From Beaufortia kweichowensis (Eukaryota > Chordata > Actinopteri > Cypriniformes > Gastromyzontidae), in assembly GCA_019155185.1 (NCBI GenBank), contig CM032817.1:5674034-5738033 (forward strand): a stretch of 64,000 nucleotides of DNA. Reading direction: 5' to 3'. Made by a program: the position numbers and the translations under genes. The notes under the pieces were generated by a model, which made no database searches, was not told where the DNA came from, and saw only the letters and a list, made by a program, of their open reading frames with translations. Below are positions 13,604-56,640 of this stretch, in pieces; position 1 is the first letter of the stretch, and each line of letters starts with the position of its first letter.

Positions 13604-13940
13604 AAAAATACCCAATTTCATTTGCAGACAAACTGATAACTAATAAAAGTTGCCTAAAGCTGTTTAATCAGAACGCAACTGGTGATTTTAGTCGTTTTTG
13701 TGCGTAATAAGTGTCAGACGGTCACTAAATGGACTGTGTCTGAGGCTGGTAGGGAATAAACCCTCAACTCTTCTTTAGCGCGTGAGGATGTGACAGTTAG
13801 TGCGTTCATACAGCACGTATGTTGTGTATGTGTGTGACGAGGCCGTGCGGGGGCCTGTGCTTTGGCAGTGTCTGGGTGTTAGCAGAGCTGCAGATGGTGA
13901 GCGCTCAGCGCTGAAGGTGATAGAAGTGAAAGTGAGCGTG

Positions 13941-13943
<3 letters not shown>

Positions 13944-13980
<37 letters not shown>
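13944..13980. repeat. (GA)n microsatellite
   Basis: 37 bp of pure GA in a GC-richer stretch (13780-14170). The open frames through it are artefacts of the repeat. Confidence 0.95.
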
Positions 13981-13982
<2 letters not shown>

Positions 13983-16234
13983 GGCGAGGTGCACGCTGCC
14001 AGAGAGAGCAGGGAAGCGTCGGCGGCGCGTGATATTGATGCCGCGCTGTCACCTCGAACCCCGCCGGCACCCTGTGACTTGGCGACGGGTAAACCAGGCC
14101 TGCGTGGGCGCGAGACGCACCGATCCGCTTTGTTTGCGTGTGCGCGCATGTGCGCGCGGGTGTCAAAGTCGCTTTTCACCTGTTACCTGCGTGAGATTTT
14201 AGCCAAAAGGGAATAATGCTCGAGCAACACCTTTAATCTAAGCATTAAACCTGGAGATCTATTTTATTAAGTGTATACATTTACATTATTAACTCTTAAG
14301 TCCTATTTTTATTAGGGTCAATTCCATGCAAATGTAAACATTACCATGAGAAAAGTTCTTATCTTATACTGATAAATACTGATAGCCCAGATATCAATGT
14401 TTGGTGGTTTAAATACCCATGTGAGGTCTCTCTCTGAGTTTGTAAAGCATTTTTTTATTTAAAGCATGGTTTTTAATTGTCAGGTGAAGTGCTTTTTTAG
14501 TACTGTCACATATGGACAACAGGCAACATAAAATATCTATTTATTTATTATATAGAAGAGTCATCTCTTCTCTATTTGTTGGGTATTTTTGGTTTGTGCA
14601 TTTTATTTAACAGAAATCTTATGATGTGTGTGTTCTATTTGTCACATCTAAATTTCAATTTTTTAAAATAGATATCTCATGCATAGACGGATTTTTCTGA
14701 TGTCAAGACTCAGTTGTTTAGTAAAATATAAATATAATATAAAATATAAACAGCTGGTTTAATATATTGGTAATTAATCCATTGTATATTTCAAGTTTTG
14801 ACTGAAAATGTCACGTCCATAACGCTGGAATTAATTCAGTCAAGACAAGCTCCACCCATTCCTACATACCTAAACGCCACGATTGGATAAAAGATGAAAA
14901 AGTATTTCCAGTTTGTCTCTCACTGTAGGGGAAGTGGGGGTCTCTGTCAGGCCCTGACATCCAGCTCCACCTCCCTCACACAGGGACGGATGGTGTGGGG
15001 AAACCCCCACAGGGCTCCAGCATACACATGCCCTGTGTCTGTGACACTAAGCCAGTCAGTGGCAAAGTCTTCACCTCTTTAACACAGGCTGGCAGGTGAA
15101 GCTAAGCACTCCGCTGCTAACCTGCTAGAGAAGCGAGTCTGCCAGCATGGCCTCCAATCAGGACTGTCAGAATAATAGCAGGTTTTCGCTGAGGGGATGC
15201 ACTCTGTTGCACCCTGATAAACATACACTTGGAGATCTAGACAGTCTGAACACACACACACAGATGAACACTCATTTAAAAGGAAGAATAGATCTCTCAG
15301 TAAAGAAATAAATTCTGATGTGATCACCTAATGTGTAATAAATACAGATGTTCTAGCAGGCAGAGCGAAAGAGAAAGCCGTGTGTTGGACGACACAGGGG
15401 AAAGTGTATGCCATGCCCCTGAGGTTACAGGCTGCTTGGAGATGATGTCAGGTACGCTCCTCGCCCCACACACTGCGCTGCCGGATAACAAATCACAGCC
15501 GGAAGGAGGTCTGCGAAGCTCCTCGGCTTCCCTAATAACATTTAGAGATGCTTAAGCTGGTAAATTAGCGAATCTGGACCGCAGAGATATTATTTATGCT
15601 TGTCTGCAGTGGAGAATAAGAAAGGCTTGATGGGTAAATTGTGCTTCATTCTTGGAAGGGGCCGTTTTTCTGCACCACAGCATGATACGAGATTAATCCC
15701 ATGACAACCTTCGCAATGCACTTCGAATCGCTCGCAAATGTCAGCGATGCAGTGGGAGAAATGTAGGGTGCACAAAGCTGATCTGTCAACACAGATGCAA
15801 AACAATCCATCTCATGTCCCTGCGTACATGCAATGCATGTGAAGTTAGACTGAAAATTTTGTGATTTAAGATGTCATATTCAAAGTTTTTCATTTTCATA
15901 CAAATACATTTTTAAGGTTTAAGGTTCTTCACCTGTTTTTTTTTATCTTTGGCAGGTCAGACTTATTTTTATTAAAGCACTTAATGTGTTGGAATACATG
16001 TTGGAATAATAAAAAAAATGTATCAATTCATTTTTTTCACTCAAATAGTTATGTTTATGATATGTATTTTTTCAATTTAATAATTAGAAAAATGCAAAAT
16101 AGAAATATTAGTGGACAATCTGAAACATTCCCGCACAGATGCTTTGTGTTTGATTGGTCAGTGTCAGTTTAAAGGGTTTCTATAATTTCATTCTGTGTGT
16201 GTTATGGAGAAGATTCAAAGAGTTTAATTATGAA

Positions 16235-16266
16235 GACAAGGGCAGGGGTTAATGTCTGCCCTTGTC
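16235..16266. repeat. perfect 11-bp inverted repeat
   Basis: GACAAGGGCAG (16235-16245) and CTGCCCTTGTC (16256-16266) are perfect complements around a 10-base loop. Confidence 0.8.
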
Positions 16267-16444
16267 AAAAACAGTCCAAAGCCATTTTCCATCTAAAACA
16301 GGTCATCAGCAACATGAAAATAATGTTATCCTGACAAGGTGGGGGAAGTGCCTTTGTTCACCGTCCCGTGTTTTAGGCAAAATATGACCCCTGGTGCACA
16401 AAGATACTCATTTAAACGCTTTCAACCCCTGTTGAAAACCGGTT

Positions 16445-16458
16445 TGTGTGTGTGTGTG

Positions 16459-16500
<42 letters not shown>
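16445..16500. repeat. compound (TG)n(TA)n microsatellite
   Basis: TG repeats from 16445 to about 16467 run, after one C, into TA repeats to 16500. Confidence 0.95.
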
Positions 16501-16502
<2 letters not shown>

Positions 16503-19210
16503 ATTCTCAGTCTGAAGTCAAAGCCCAGAGCATCTGGATCACTTTCAGGGGACAGAATCTCGACATGACCTGCGGAACCAGAGACATTCCAACTGTCAAC
16601 ACGCATTCATCCTTCCCTTTCTCTCCATTAATTTCTTCCTTCTCTTTTCCCCCCGCGTATGCTTTTCATCTTGAGCTGCCTCACAGCTGGGTGCTCCAGA
16701 GGGGATTTGAGCTCAACACACACAATAATTAGACTGTAAACACTTCCCAATATCAGAGAACCTTAAAGGGTGAACGATCATCAAAACTACAAATCCGGAA
16801 CTAAAGGCCACTGACTTTTGCGTTGCAGTTTTTGTCATCTTCGTTTCCTAAAGAACAATTTGACACTTTTCCCATTACAACATGAAAGAGTTCAGCTTCG
16901 TGATAAATACATTTTCAAAACAAAGATGTACTAATGTTGCATTGTAAATTGAGTGGGGGAAACTTTTTGCAGACATCTGACCGCGGCAATCAAAACAGAA
17001 AATGACACGGCGGCTGTTTCCACGGAACAAGTAATATCTGATAATTACTGTTATTTGCAATATTTCAGACAAACCAATTATGCTTGTCTAGAGAATTTTA
17101 ATGTATTTCTACACTTGGATAAGCCGTGTATGTGGACTGTGTTTGAGAGAGACAGAGTACTTTTAAACTGACAACTTTTTTCCGTAGGTCTAGAGCAATT
17201 TTCCTTATTTTTATTTGTTAATGCGAAGCTGAAAATAAGTATACATATTTTTAAATAAATAAATAAATAAATACAAGAACCATGTTTTCTCTGTAGGGTT
17301 CTTTAAAGCACCGATGGATGATGAATTAAATAGGAAACTTCTTTTAAACCAATTTGGTTACAATTAAAATTTTGTAATTTTGTTACTGCTTAAAATTTAA
17401 TGACAACTACCCTAAAACACTGTTTTATAATTCACATGCGTTTACAGTACAGTAAATATAATTGTAACAGAAATTGTTCACAAACAAAATTATAATAGAG
17501 ATTTTTCAGCCACAAGCTTCTGAATAGGAATGACAAACAACAATTTCTCTGCATACCATCCTTTCCTCCATATAATCAAGTACATAAAAACAACCAAAAA
17601 TCACAAATTTCTCTGGTCCAAATTCTTCAAGTTCATTTCCCGTGACCTGTGATCTTTTATCACAGCTGAAGGGAATCTGGCTCCGCTCCTCAGACACTTC
17701 TCACACATCACACAAGCACTCAAGGATGTTCTCATTATGATCCTGTTTCTTGTCAAAACTTGCGAAATGTCAAAAATAGGCAGTTTTAACTGTTTTTTGG
17801 CTTAAAAAGAGATTTAATTTAAAACACAGAGAGAATATGCAGATAAAAATAACAAGTCCACTGCCTACTTTCCAAAAACTTATTGTCAATAATATGGCTG
17901 AAAGCTTTTTACCTTTCACAGTTTCACACTTCATTTACTAAATTCTTTTGACATATCAAAAAATATTCATGACAAAACTAACATTTGCTTTTGTATACAG
18001 TGGCACAAACCCAAAGTTAGACAGACAAAGTTTAAGGCCTGTAGTTTGTGGCGAGTAAAGTCCCTCGCTTCACTTAAATGACTAACCGTAGGACCACCAG
18101 ACACTGTCGCTACACCGCAGGATGACCCACATCTGCTCGGCAGACCCGTTCTGTGCAAAAAACACAACAATTACACAACCCTGGGATTTATCAGGCCACA
18201 GCTATGGCCCTAAATCCCCATCACTCAGACTGCTGTGTGCTCTCAACACACTGTAATCTCGGGACATTGGCGCAAATCCTGTCCATCTCATCTGACCCTT
18301 CTCATCTCTCTGTATCCCAGTGTTCACAGAAAAGGCCACTAATGTGTCCCTCAAATGCAAATAACATTAGCTGGGCCAAAAACACCTGACAGATTTATTC
18401 TGCGCACCAGATGCTCCAACTTAAATAAATCTGTCCACAAAAACTTGAGTCAATGAAATGCAACATTTATTTTTTAAAGGACTTTCCTCTGCAAACATTC
18501 CTATGCAAGATTACTCACGATTAATTAAATCAATATTTTATGTATTTATATTCATATCAGCCCATCTTAATACATTATGAAACAGGAACACAAAGATCTT
18601 TTTTGCAGTAGAAGAACCTAACATTGAGGCTTTAAGGCTGAAAAAAGGCCACAGCGCAAGAAGAAAAGTGAATATTAAACAAAATTCAGCTACAAAGTCA
18701 ACAGCTGGCAATAGCGGTCACTGCGCTGAGGGCAGGAGCAATGATGCCCCAGAACATGCCAGTGGGGTCTCTTTCATTCTGGCAAATCAAAAACAAATAT
18801 TTGCCAAAGGAAAAAGCACAAAAGTCTTCGAGCACAGAGCAAACGGCAACCGGGGCAAATTAAAGTTGCGCTCCAATGCACTGTCACTGTTAAAAGAAGG
18901 AGGGGGAGGAAGCATCTCTCTCGGGGTAGAGAGGCATTTCTCTTCCTGAAGAGGTCAGCAGTGGGCCTTTGGATACAAGGGGTCGTGCGGAGGTTCGGGA
19001 CAGAGCTGTATAAGTTGGGCTGTGGGGGGTTTTGGGGCTGTCTGGCATGAATGAAACGATGGGATGATCACATGGAGAAAGTTACATATGATATAGAATT
19101 ATAAATGAATGAGAAACATTTTACATTTTTGTTTCTTATCACAGTTTCCTAACCAAATCTAAAAAACTCAAATGAGTCTTGTGTTGATAAAAGTACAAGC
19201 AAGATCAAGT

Positions 19211-19790
19211 TTAAAGGACCAATGTACCCAAAAATACAAATTTTGTTATTTCTTACTCACCCTCATGTCGCTCCAAAGCGTTTTTCTGTTTTATCTCCCT
19301 CTTTTCTTTATGCATTCACCTAAAAAAGAAGCAGTAGCACCATAAAAATATTATAAAAGTGACTTTGTAATGTGCTCTATAAGGTAAACAGACCACAATT
19401 TGAGACAAAACAAATTAAAATTGTTCTTGTAAGTAAAAAAATTATAATGAATAGCCTGAATGATTCATTTATGAATCAGTTTGATTTCATTGATTCACTG
19501 ATTCAGTTAAAGCAGTTACAGTAACAGTTCACTGGATGAATTAATTAGTGTCCTCACACAAAGCTACTAAATATCAAAGATTGGAAAATTAAAGTATGCA
19601 CAATTTTTATGAACTTATTTAGTGCTTTTGCTTCACAGTTGAAATTTGGAAGCTTTGGTCTCCATTTACAGTAACTAAATTCTATTGTTTTATTGCTCCG
19701 CAGATAAAAACAAAAGCCATATGGTTTCAGAACAACACGGGTGAGTAAATAATGACAGTATTTTCATTTTTGGGTGAACTTTCCTTTTAA
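19211..19790. mobile_element. AGTTCACCC-family element, long copy
   Basis: It starts ttaaaggaccaatgtaccca and ends tttttgggtgaactttcctt, imperfect inverted ends. Near the ends are ttactcaccctcatgtcgct and its counterpart gggtgagtaaataatgacag. About 580 bp with no coding capacity; the middle includes a run of GATTCA repeats at 19456-19510. Confidence 0.65.
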
Positions 19791-22700
19791 TGTCCATTTC
19801 ATCCAAGAACATTAGCAAGGTTGGACTCCAGCGAGAGTGATGCATCTAAAACTGCAGGCCTGCTTTAAATGACACATTTGTTTATTCTGATGGGCGGCCG
19901 ACTGCACCCTCCTCCTTCGTGCGTTATCATGCAGCGATGCTCCCGTAAGCTTTTAGAGATTTGTTTATTTGTGTTACGGCTCGTTTTGCAGCTTGCGAGT
20001 GACCCCACCCAGTTTTCACAAGAGCTCCTGACAGCAGGCCTGCTTAGCAGCTCCCCTCTCAATTAACATACCATTAGCATAATATTAGCATGTGTGGATT
20101 TGGGTGTTAATGGCTGGAGAAAAATGTTTCAAAAATCAATTTGATAAATTACAAATGGAGGCCAGCGGGTGCAAGCGGTCTCTTCACATATCGCTTAGTC
20201 AAGCTGTTCTACGGATGAAGCACAAACACAGTAAAACTGTCGGTACAAAATGTTAAGTGCTACATCCAAAACTTTTTAAATTGTCAAAATTTAAGTGGTA
20301 TTTAGTTGTGATGATGATGAGTGAAATCGCACGCATAACACAGCGTTTATCTAAAATATAGTTTAATGTTGCCAGACTTTTCGACTTGTGACAAAGTCTG
20401 GTCCACAATGCATGTGCGGCAACCATCCAGAATTAAACTGGTTTTGAAAAAGAAATGACTGAAATAGTAGTACAGAAAAAGGCAATATATGTTTGTCTAT
20501 ACAATACTAGTTATTTTACAGACATAACTTTAAACCTAGTGTTTGAATTGAAGCCAGCCAATCAAATCAAAGCTTGTGATTTCAGCATTGTGTGTGGAAT
20601 GTGCATCAGGCGGTCAGTGAGTGGACTGTGGGCGTACCGTCTGAGACCGAGACGTGAAATAACACAAAAACTGGCAAATACACAAGGCTGCAACATATAA
20701 GTCAGACTTTGAAGGATGCAGAAAAGATTTCATTTGACTGAAAGTTAATGGGAAGGGAGGTGGAGCAGGCCAGCTGTTGATGAAGTCACTGAATCTGAAC
20801 AAATGAAACGTGTCGTCTGTAAGGAGAAATATGTGTCGGAGCTGACTGGAGCACCCTTAGGCTGTGCTGTTCCTCTCGATCCCATGCCTGTCTCTCACCT
20901 ACTGCTAAACTGAAGCTAAACAGCAGAAGCAATCAGCTACAGCTGTGTTTGCACGTCCAAAACATCCCCAGACCACAGAAACTGTATTCACATATTTTGA
21001 TAGGCCACAAGATTGACACAGAGGCATTTTGGAAATTAATAAAGAGCAGCTCACATATAGGTGCTTGAGCTCCTATGAAATGCCATGTGGTGTGACATGC
21101 TATTGTAAAGACTGTCTTTAACTATTTAACTGTCTTAATATTAGTTTATCATGGGAAAATTTATACTTTTAAAATATTGCTTGTCTAACAGCAAAAAAAG
21201 TTAACTTTAGGAATATTCTCTTATACGTTACAATGAATTTCAAACAAAAAATTTAAATGTTAAATAAATGGCCATGCACACATTATACACCACATCTGAT
21301 TCATGTAGTGGTTTAGTTTATTAGTTAGTTAGTTTATGTCCTCCTTTACAATATTTTTATACACTTAAAAAAAAACCCTGTTTTTTTGAGGTTTATATTT
21401 AGTTGCTAACCTGTTGTCTGACATTTCCTCTGTTTGGTGGCATCCGAATATATTTGGCCCCAGTGATACAGAGTGACATGCGTGTTAAACGTTCGCCTTT
21501 GTAGTGCAACCGCAGATGGGTTTGGTTTCGGTCGCGTTAAGGTGCCGCGCGTGTACGTTTGTCTGTCAATGGTAATGCGCGTGTACGAGTTCTGAGTGCT
21601 CTCTAATCCCCCCTCTTCATGAATACATTAGCGGAGTGTCTTAAACTCAGCTTAGCTGGCGGCTCTGAAGGCACATCACATCCTATTACCTACTTTAAAT
21701 CATTAATGTGACATCGTTTTTACTCAATCTCTAAACACCCACGCTTCAAATCTGCACATTTCACCGAGCTGTCGCACAAGCTCTCCTGAACACACACACA
21801 CACACAGAGACATATGCGATCACGCACGCAGACACGACAACTGTAAAAATACATAAGCTAGCATGAGCTTACAAACATGTTAAAACGGTAAATACACACT
21901 CTGAATTATGCTAATTGCTTCCTTCAGATGATGTTGTTGCTTATGAGGAAACATCTCGCCCCTTTTTTCATCAGCAGAGACGGAGATGAATTACTTGAAG
22001 AATCGAGATATTACATTTAGTTTCTTTTCTGTTTTCTTTCTGGTCTGGCCTCACACACATGCTTGCAAAACACTCTGTTTAGTATTTGCTACAGGGTCAA
22101 AATCAAATATTTACAGTGCCCTGAGCTAAGCTACTTCTCTTAAAGACTTAAAGGCTCAATTTTCCAGTCCACTTTCACTGTGTTTAAACGAAATTTGGGA
22201 GTAGTTAACTCCTCTTTTAGACAAACACTCAAGACTACAGCACACAGGGTTGGAAAACACAAGTAGGGTTTACAAAAGCACTGATATTAACAGATCTATC
22301 ACATTTCATGTAAAACTTGTGTATTAACAAAAAAAATTGCAGTACCTTCCTGCACTTCCCTTTCTGTTGCTTTCATTCCAGCATCATTTTGTGTGATTAA
22401 TTAGATCAGTCGTTCTATTGGCTGTAACTCAATTGCACTCTAAGATTGGTGGAAAAATGAAGTACACTACCCTTGGTTAACAAATGATCAGAAAGATTAA
22501 CATGTGACCACTTACTTCTAAGCATGCTTGGTTGTGCACGTTTTCCCATTTTCTTTACTAAAGGTATGATACTACCAGAATCGTAATGGTTTTGTTGGAT
22601 TGAACTGGCCACTTGTTATTTTGATTATAATTTAATTACACACATAAAAGTGATACTTGTGTTTATGCTGGCGCTCTAACAACTGGTATTTTTTTATTTG

Positions 22701-23479
22701 TGTTGCAACACATTATTTAAAAGTAAAACATGCGATCACAGAAAGTTCAATATGAAAGTATTTCAATTGCTTAAAAAACATCTTAGACCACCTACTTGAG
22801 AGAGACTAATCAAGACGAACTTTTTAGGATTTGTTAGCAATAATATGTAATTCATGAGTGGTCTTTTACAAATATTTGTAATCTCAGCAGGTGTCCTACT
22901 GTCCAGCGTGATGCATGTCATTCCAGACAGATACAATGACGTCCAACATTTGAAATTCTTCTTTGTAGAGCAGTTTTTGTACCGAAGGTCTGTGCTATGG
23001 TATAAAACCTAGTGAGCTGCCTAAGTAGGCAGTATTGTAGGGCATTTACTATATGATGCTTCGGTGCTTCTCATGTGAGGACTGTCACCATCTTCATTAG
23101 TTTAATTTACTAATTTACTTTAAATTTATATAATAGTTTAATGTCTATAAAGGTCAAATTAAGCAGAAAAGAATTCTCAATCATAAGAGCCATAAAATAA
23201 TATTTTACACTTTTTATGCAATTCCAAATTTTAGCACAAAATATCTACATATGTATTTTTAAAATATATATACTTCCCAAATCAGTTCCTTATGAAGTTT
23301 GAAAAGACAACAGTGTATATCTGCTATAAAACAGAAAAAAAGCGACAGACACAAGGTAGAGATACAGAACACGTTGCTGTTTTTATTTGAGCCTTGACTG
23401 GCAGTAATACTGAAAAACGTCAACTTAGAACAGATGGTGGTAACCCACGGCTTGCTTTTTTTTCTTTTTTCCATAAGAG
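19791..23479. other. intergenic, no gene recognised
   Basis: No convincing frame. 19860-20180 is repeat-poor, with several ATTA/TAAT cores and a conserved-element look. 21470-21720 is similar but weaker. CA tracts occur near 21790. The remainder is AT-rich and unremarkable. Confidence 0.5.
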
Positions 23480-23495
23480 TACAGTAACTCCTGCT

Positions 23496-23501
23496 TTTAT
23501 T
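23496..23501 (-). promoter_or_regulatory. distal polyadenylation signal AATAAA candidate
   Basis: AATAAA on the sox5 sense strand about 3.6 kb below the stop. The sequence just downstream on the sense strand is purine-rich rather than GU-rich, which weakens it. Confidence 0.25.
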
Positions 23502-24091
23502 GTGGCATGAATAACATCAATAAAAGAGAGAAAGAAATATACAACTTATATTACACTTGTGTTATGAACAAAATATAAATCTATAACTCTATGCTATATT
23601 TACATAATTATCTTTCTCCATTTTCAAGTTGAGATGGTAGGATACGTTTCTAAGTACTTTTCGTTCGTTGTCCTTGTTTTTAGCTCCACACGTGACGTTG
23701 ATTGTCTTAACTATCGTTGTTCGTAACACAGGTCATCATCATTGTCGTATTGAAACGCAGTGCCGTATGTTGGTTACCATGTCGACGGATAATTGACAGA
23801 ACGTGACCCTGTATGTTAAACCAGACTTCCTCTAGCATTCTTGTCACTATCCGATTGATATGATTGCTGGAGTTACTACATGTGACAACACGGTCATCAT
23901 ATGGCTGCTATTTCATGATTGAGACTTTAATTATCTGGTGTTATTGTGACATCGCTATTAAGAGTTTGATTGACGGAGGGAGACAAAGTGTGGAGCTAAA
24001 ACAACTCAAGAATCAGATAAGAACATCTAATATGGCCATTCAGTGGAGCTTCACTGGAATCAGACAATCAGATCAAAAGGTCCTGTTTTTC

Positions 24092-24300
24092 TTAAAGGAA
24101 CACTTCACCAAAAAGTCTTTCATAGCCTGTGCAACTTTCTGTCTTCCATTGAACACAAGTTATGAGATATATATTTTATTATATAAAAAAGAGCAGTTGA
24201 ACGTCTGCCTTGGTGCTCAGCTCATACTGTACACATTTGAAATAACATGAAGGTAAATAAAAGATGATCTGATGATTTTTGGCTGAACTGTTCCTTTAAA
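24092..24300. mobile_element. AGTTCACCC-family MITE-like element
   Basis: It begins ttaaaggaacacttcaccaa and ends ttggctgaactgttccttta; the ends are inverted complements. About 209 bp, inside the presumed sox5 3' UTR. The 128-residue frame from 23864 runs into it and is not a gene. Confidence 0.65.
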
Positions 24301-25302
24301 AATTAACTGATTTGCACTGTAACCCTGAACTGTATTCAGCAGGTACTCATTAGATTTGTCCAAACCAATGATGTTCCAATGAATCAAAGTAAGAGGATGA
24401 CAAATCTTAGTAAACAAGATCCACGCTCCTCCCATTCAAAAACAATTGGGGGTATAATATAGCTGTTTTCTTTATCTTCAGTATAAGAAAGAATTAAACA
24501 AGAAACTTCACATTATACATAAACCATTACAAATAAAAATATCATGTTCTTCTTATTTTTGTCTCCGAGTATCCGAGAGTCCTAGTGCTTTAAAAAATGT
24601 GTTTGGAGTTCATGAACGATGCACGGAGGAGAAAAGAAAATGATAAAAAAGAGAAATGTCTCTTTTCCTTCATGTCAGCAGTTCACCGTGACCATTTCTC
24701 AGAGATAAACCAGCGTCCAGAACAGGATTAATTGAACGAAACAAACCAACAAACGAAACAAATAAAAAAGCAAAACAAACCAAATATTGAACATAATAAT
24801 TAGATCTAAATAACTACCCAGCTAAATATAATGCTTCATCAAGCGCAGTTTCCTTACGATCATAAAAAAATCCGACTGGAGGAAAATAATAAATTATACT
24901 GTACATAACTTACTAAACTTAGGAAATGCTGCCTATTCTTATAATTATTGTTAATAATATTATTACACTAGAGGCAGGTTTAACCAAAATAAAATACAGT
25001 ATTTGCAAATACAAACTAAAACATTGACATGCAGAGTCTGAAATGGACCCTCCCGACCTCAACAGCAGAGTGACGGTGACATGGAGGCAAAACACAAATA
25101 CAGACGATTGTTACGAACGGGGCTGGACCCGAAATAAACCAGACAAGGACGATCACGCGAAATGCGGTCGGTCATCAGAACGGGTATTAGAGAGCTGCAG
25201 GCGTACCTTCAAGATTATGGAAACAAATGACAGGATTTTACCAATTTGCGTGATGTATACATTTTTTGCTACGTAGATATAAAACTTCATTTGAATTGTG
25301 TG

Positions 25303-25425
<123 letters not shown>

Positions 25426-26822
25426 ATTAATGGCTGCTGGTCACTAAACGTCTTTCTCATCCAGCTGCCCGTTCATGCCCACACCAGGCCAGAGAGAGGC
25501 AGGTTACAGAGTTAGGGCACCTGTCAATAAAAATGCTGTTACCGTGCCAACAGGTGCTGTAAGATGAAGTGGGTCGGTCAGAGCCACGCCGAGCCCAGAC
25601 GACTAATGGCACGACTCTGACTTCCCTCTACAGAGATACACAGAGTGATAGATGAAAAACGAAAGGAAATAAAGAGGAAAGAGAGGCCGAACACAAACCC
25701 CTGAGGAAGCGAGAGATATATTAAGGGGCGCTGATTGAAACACTCTCTGGTGGAGATTCTTGGTTTCTCTCAGTGGTTGGGAGTTTTCCTTTGTAAACAG
25801 AGCAGTAAGCGCTGAGCGCCGGGGTTTGTGGGAAGGATGGAGTCCTGGACAGAAGCTCTATTCTCTTCCTTTAATATGCTATTCAAGCACAAACTCTTCT
25901 CTAGAGAGCTTTTCTCTCACCGTCTCTTTTTTCCTTTTGGAATGAGATACAATGCTCGGTCTACCAAGAAATACTTGTTCTGGGAGACAATGAGAAAAAT
26001 GAAAGGAGGCAAAAGAACGAGCAATGAACACATGAAGAAAAGTGAAAGAAAGACCAAACTAACAAAAGAAACAACGAGAGAGAGATTTTGTGTTCCTGTG
26101 TCATTTCTTTCCCACTGATCTGCCTGCTAGCATTATTTTGTACGTGTTGAATATTAACGTTTCGTTCACATGACCAGCACATCAACCGTCTAAATGTAAT
26201 AAAAATAAACTTAAAATCCATCAAAAGGCGCATTCATCTATAACACAAAGAAATGTGCACACATAAAATTCATCTCCCCACCGTCGCCACGTCAGCCATT
26301 CGCCGAACACAAAGTTTGTGCTATCTCGTAAAGTTTGTCTCCACATCTGAGAGAGACGTCGATGTCCAAAATTCCCACAGAAGGGGAGGAAAAAACTGAA
26401 GAAAAGATGCCAGGAAGGAGGGATTGTCTGTCATCCAGCGTTATCCAGACTCCTGAGTGAAGGGACTTGAATCCTCCCTTCCATCCTTTCAACTAATAAA
26501 CAAAAAGAACGTAAAAATGACATTTTTGACTGTGAGAACATGGGCATGAGTGTGACAGAAAGAGAGATTGAGCAAATAGCACGCTGAAAAAGCTAGGAAA
26601 TGTTTGTCGTTACTCCTGTCAGGTGCTTTTCGCGGTGAAGAAGAAAATAAACGTTTTTTCTCTATTAAAACTGTAGCACAAAAACAACAAAATCACATTC
26701 ACAAGCCACTTGTTGGCACTGTGTACCTGAGTGAGAATATTATAGAACCAAGAAAAAAAGCTGTTTAAAAGTGTCTCTTTAGAAACAAACAGGTCCACCA
26801 TTAAAGTGTCAACCGACAGGTC

Positions 26823-26828
26823 TTTATT
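26823..26828 (-). promoter_or_regulatory. proximal polyadenylation signal AATAAA candidate
   Basis: AATAAA on the sox5 sense strand (+ strand TTTATT), about 280 nt beyond the stop codon. This would give a short 3' UTR isoform. Confidence 0.35.
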
Positions 26829-27102
26829 TTAATAATAAACGTCTGAAAAATTGGTCTCGATTTTTCCTCGAAGCTTACTCGTGTTTCGTGAACTTGCCGT
26901 CTGGGCAAGTGTTTCCTCTACAAGACCCTCATGTAACAGTCACAATGATTGACAGGTCCTGTGCTTTACTGCGGTTATTAAGACTCCTGTGGGAGGGGCT
27001 TGGCTCTGGAGGAGTCCTGATTGGACGGTGATTAGGGACGGAATGAAGTTTGCTTGCGTGAGATGCCAGGTGACTGGTGAGATGTGGCCGTGATTGGCGG
27101 GT

Positions 27103-56589
<29,487 letters not shown>

Positions 56590-56590
56590 C

Positions 56591-56640
56591 TGGAGGGGGA
56601 GAGAGAGAATGAGAGAGAGAGAAAGAGAGAGAGAGAGAAT
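56591..56640. repeat. GA-rich tract forming the polypyrimidine tract of exon A
   Basis: Impure GA on the plus strand, giving an unbroken CT-rich run of nearly 50 nt before the exon A acceptor on the sense strand. Confidence 0.85.

Larger units (their letters stand above)
13604..19210. other. intergenic, no gene recognised
   Basis: No convincing gene. 13780-14170 is GC- and CpG-richer than its surroundings. 14210-14830 is AT-rich. 15545-15800 is repeat-poor and possibly regulatory. A perfect 11-bp stem hairpin lies at 16235-16266. 17240-17272 has an AAAT run. Confidence 0.5.

Noticed and set aside
13775..14216. Overlapping open frames of 134, 138, 95 and 86 residues on both strands
   Set aside because: They arise because a GA repeat and GC-rich flanks lack stop codons. 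No domain, no splice context, no conserved motif.
23864..24250. 128-residue plus-strand frame
   Set aside because: It runs into an inverted-repeat element (24092-24300) and has no recognisable domain or coding character.
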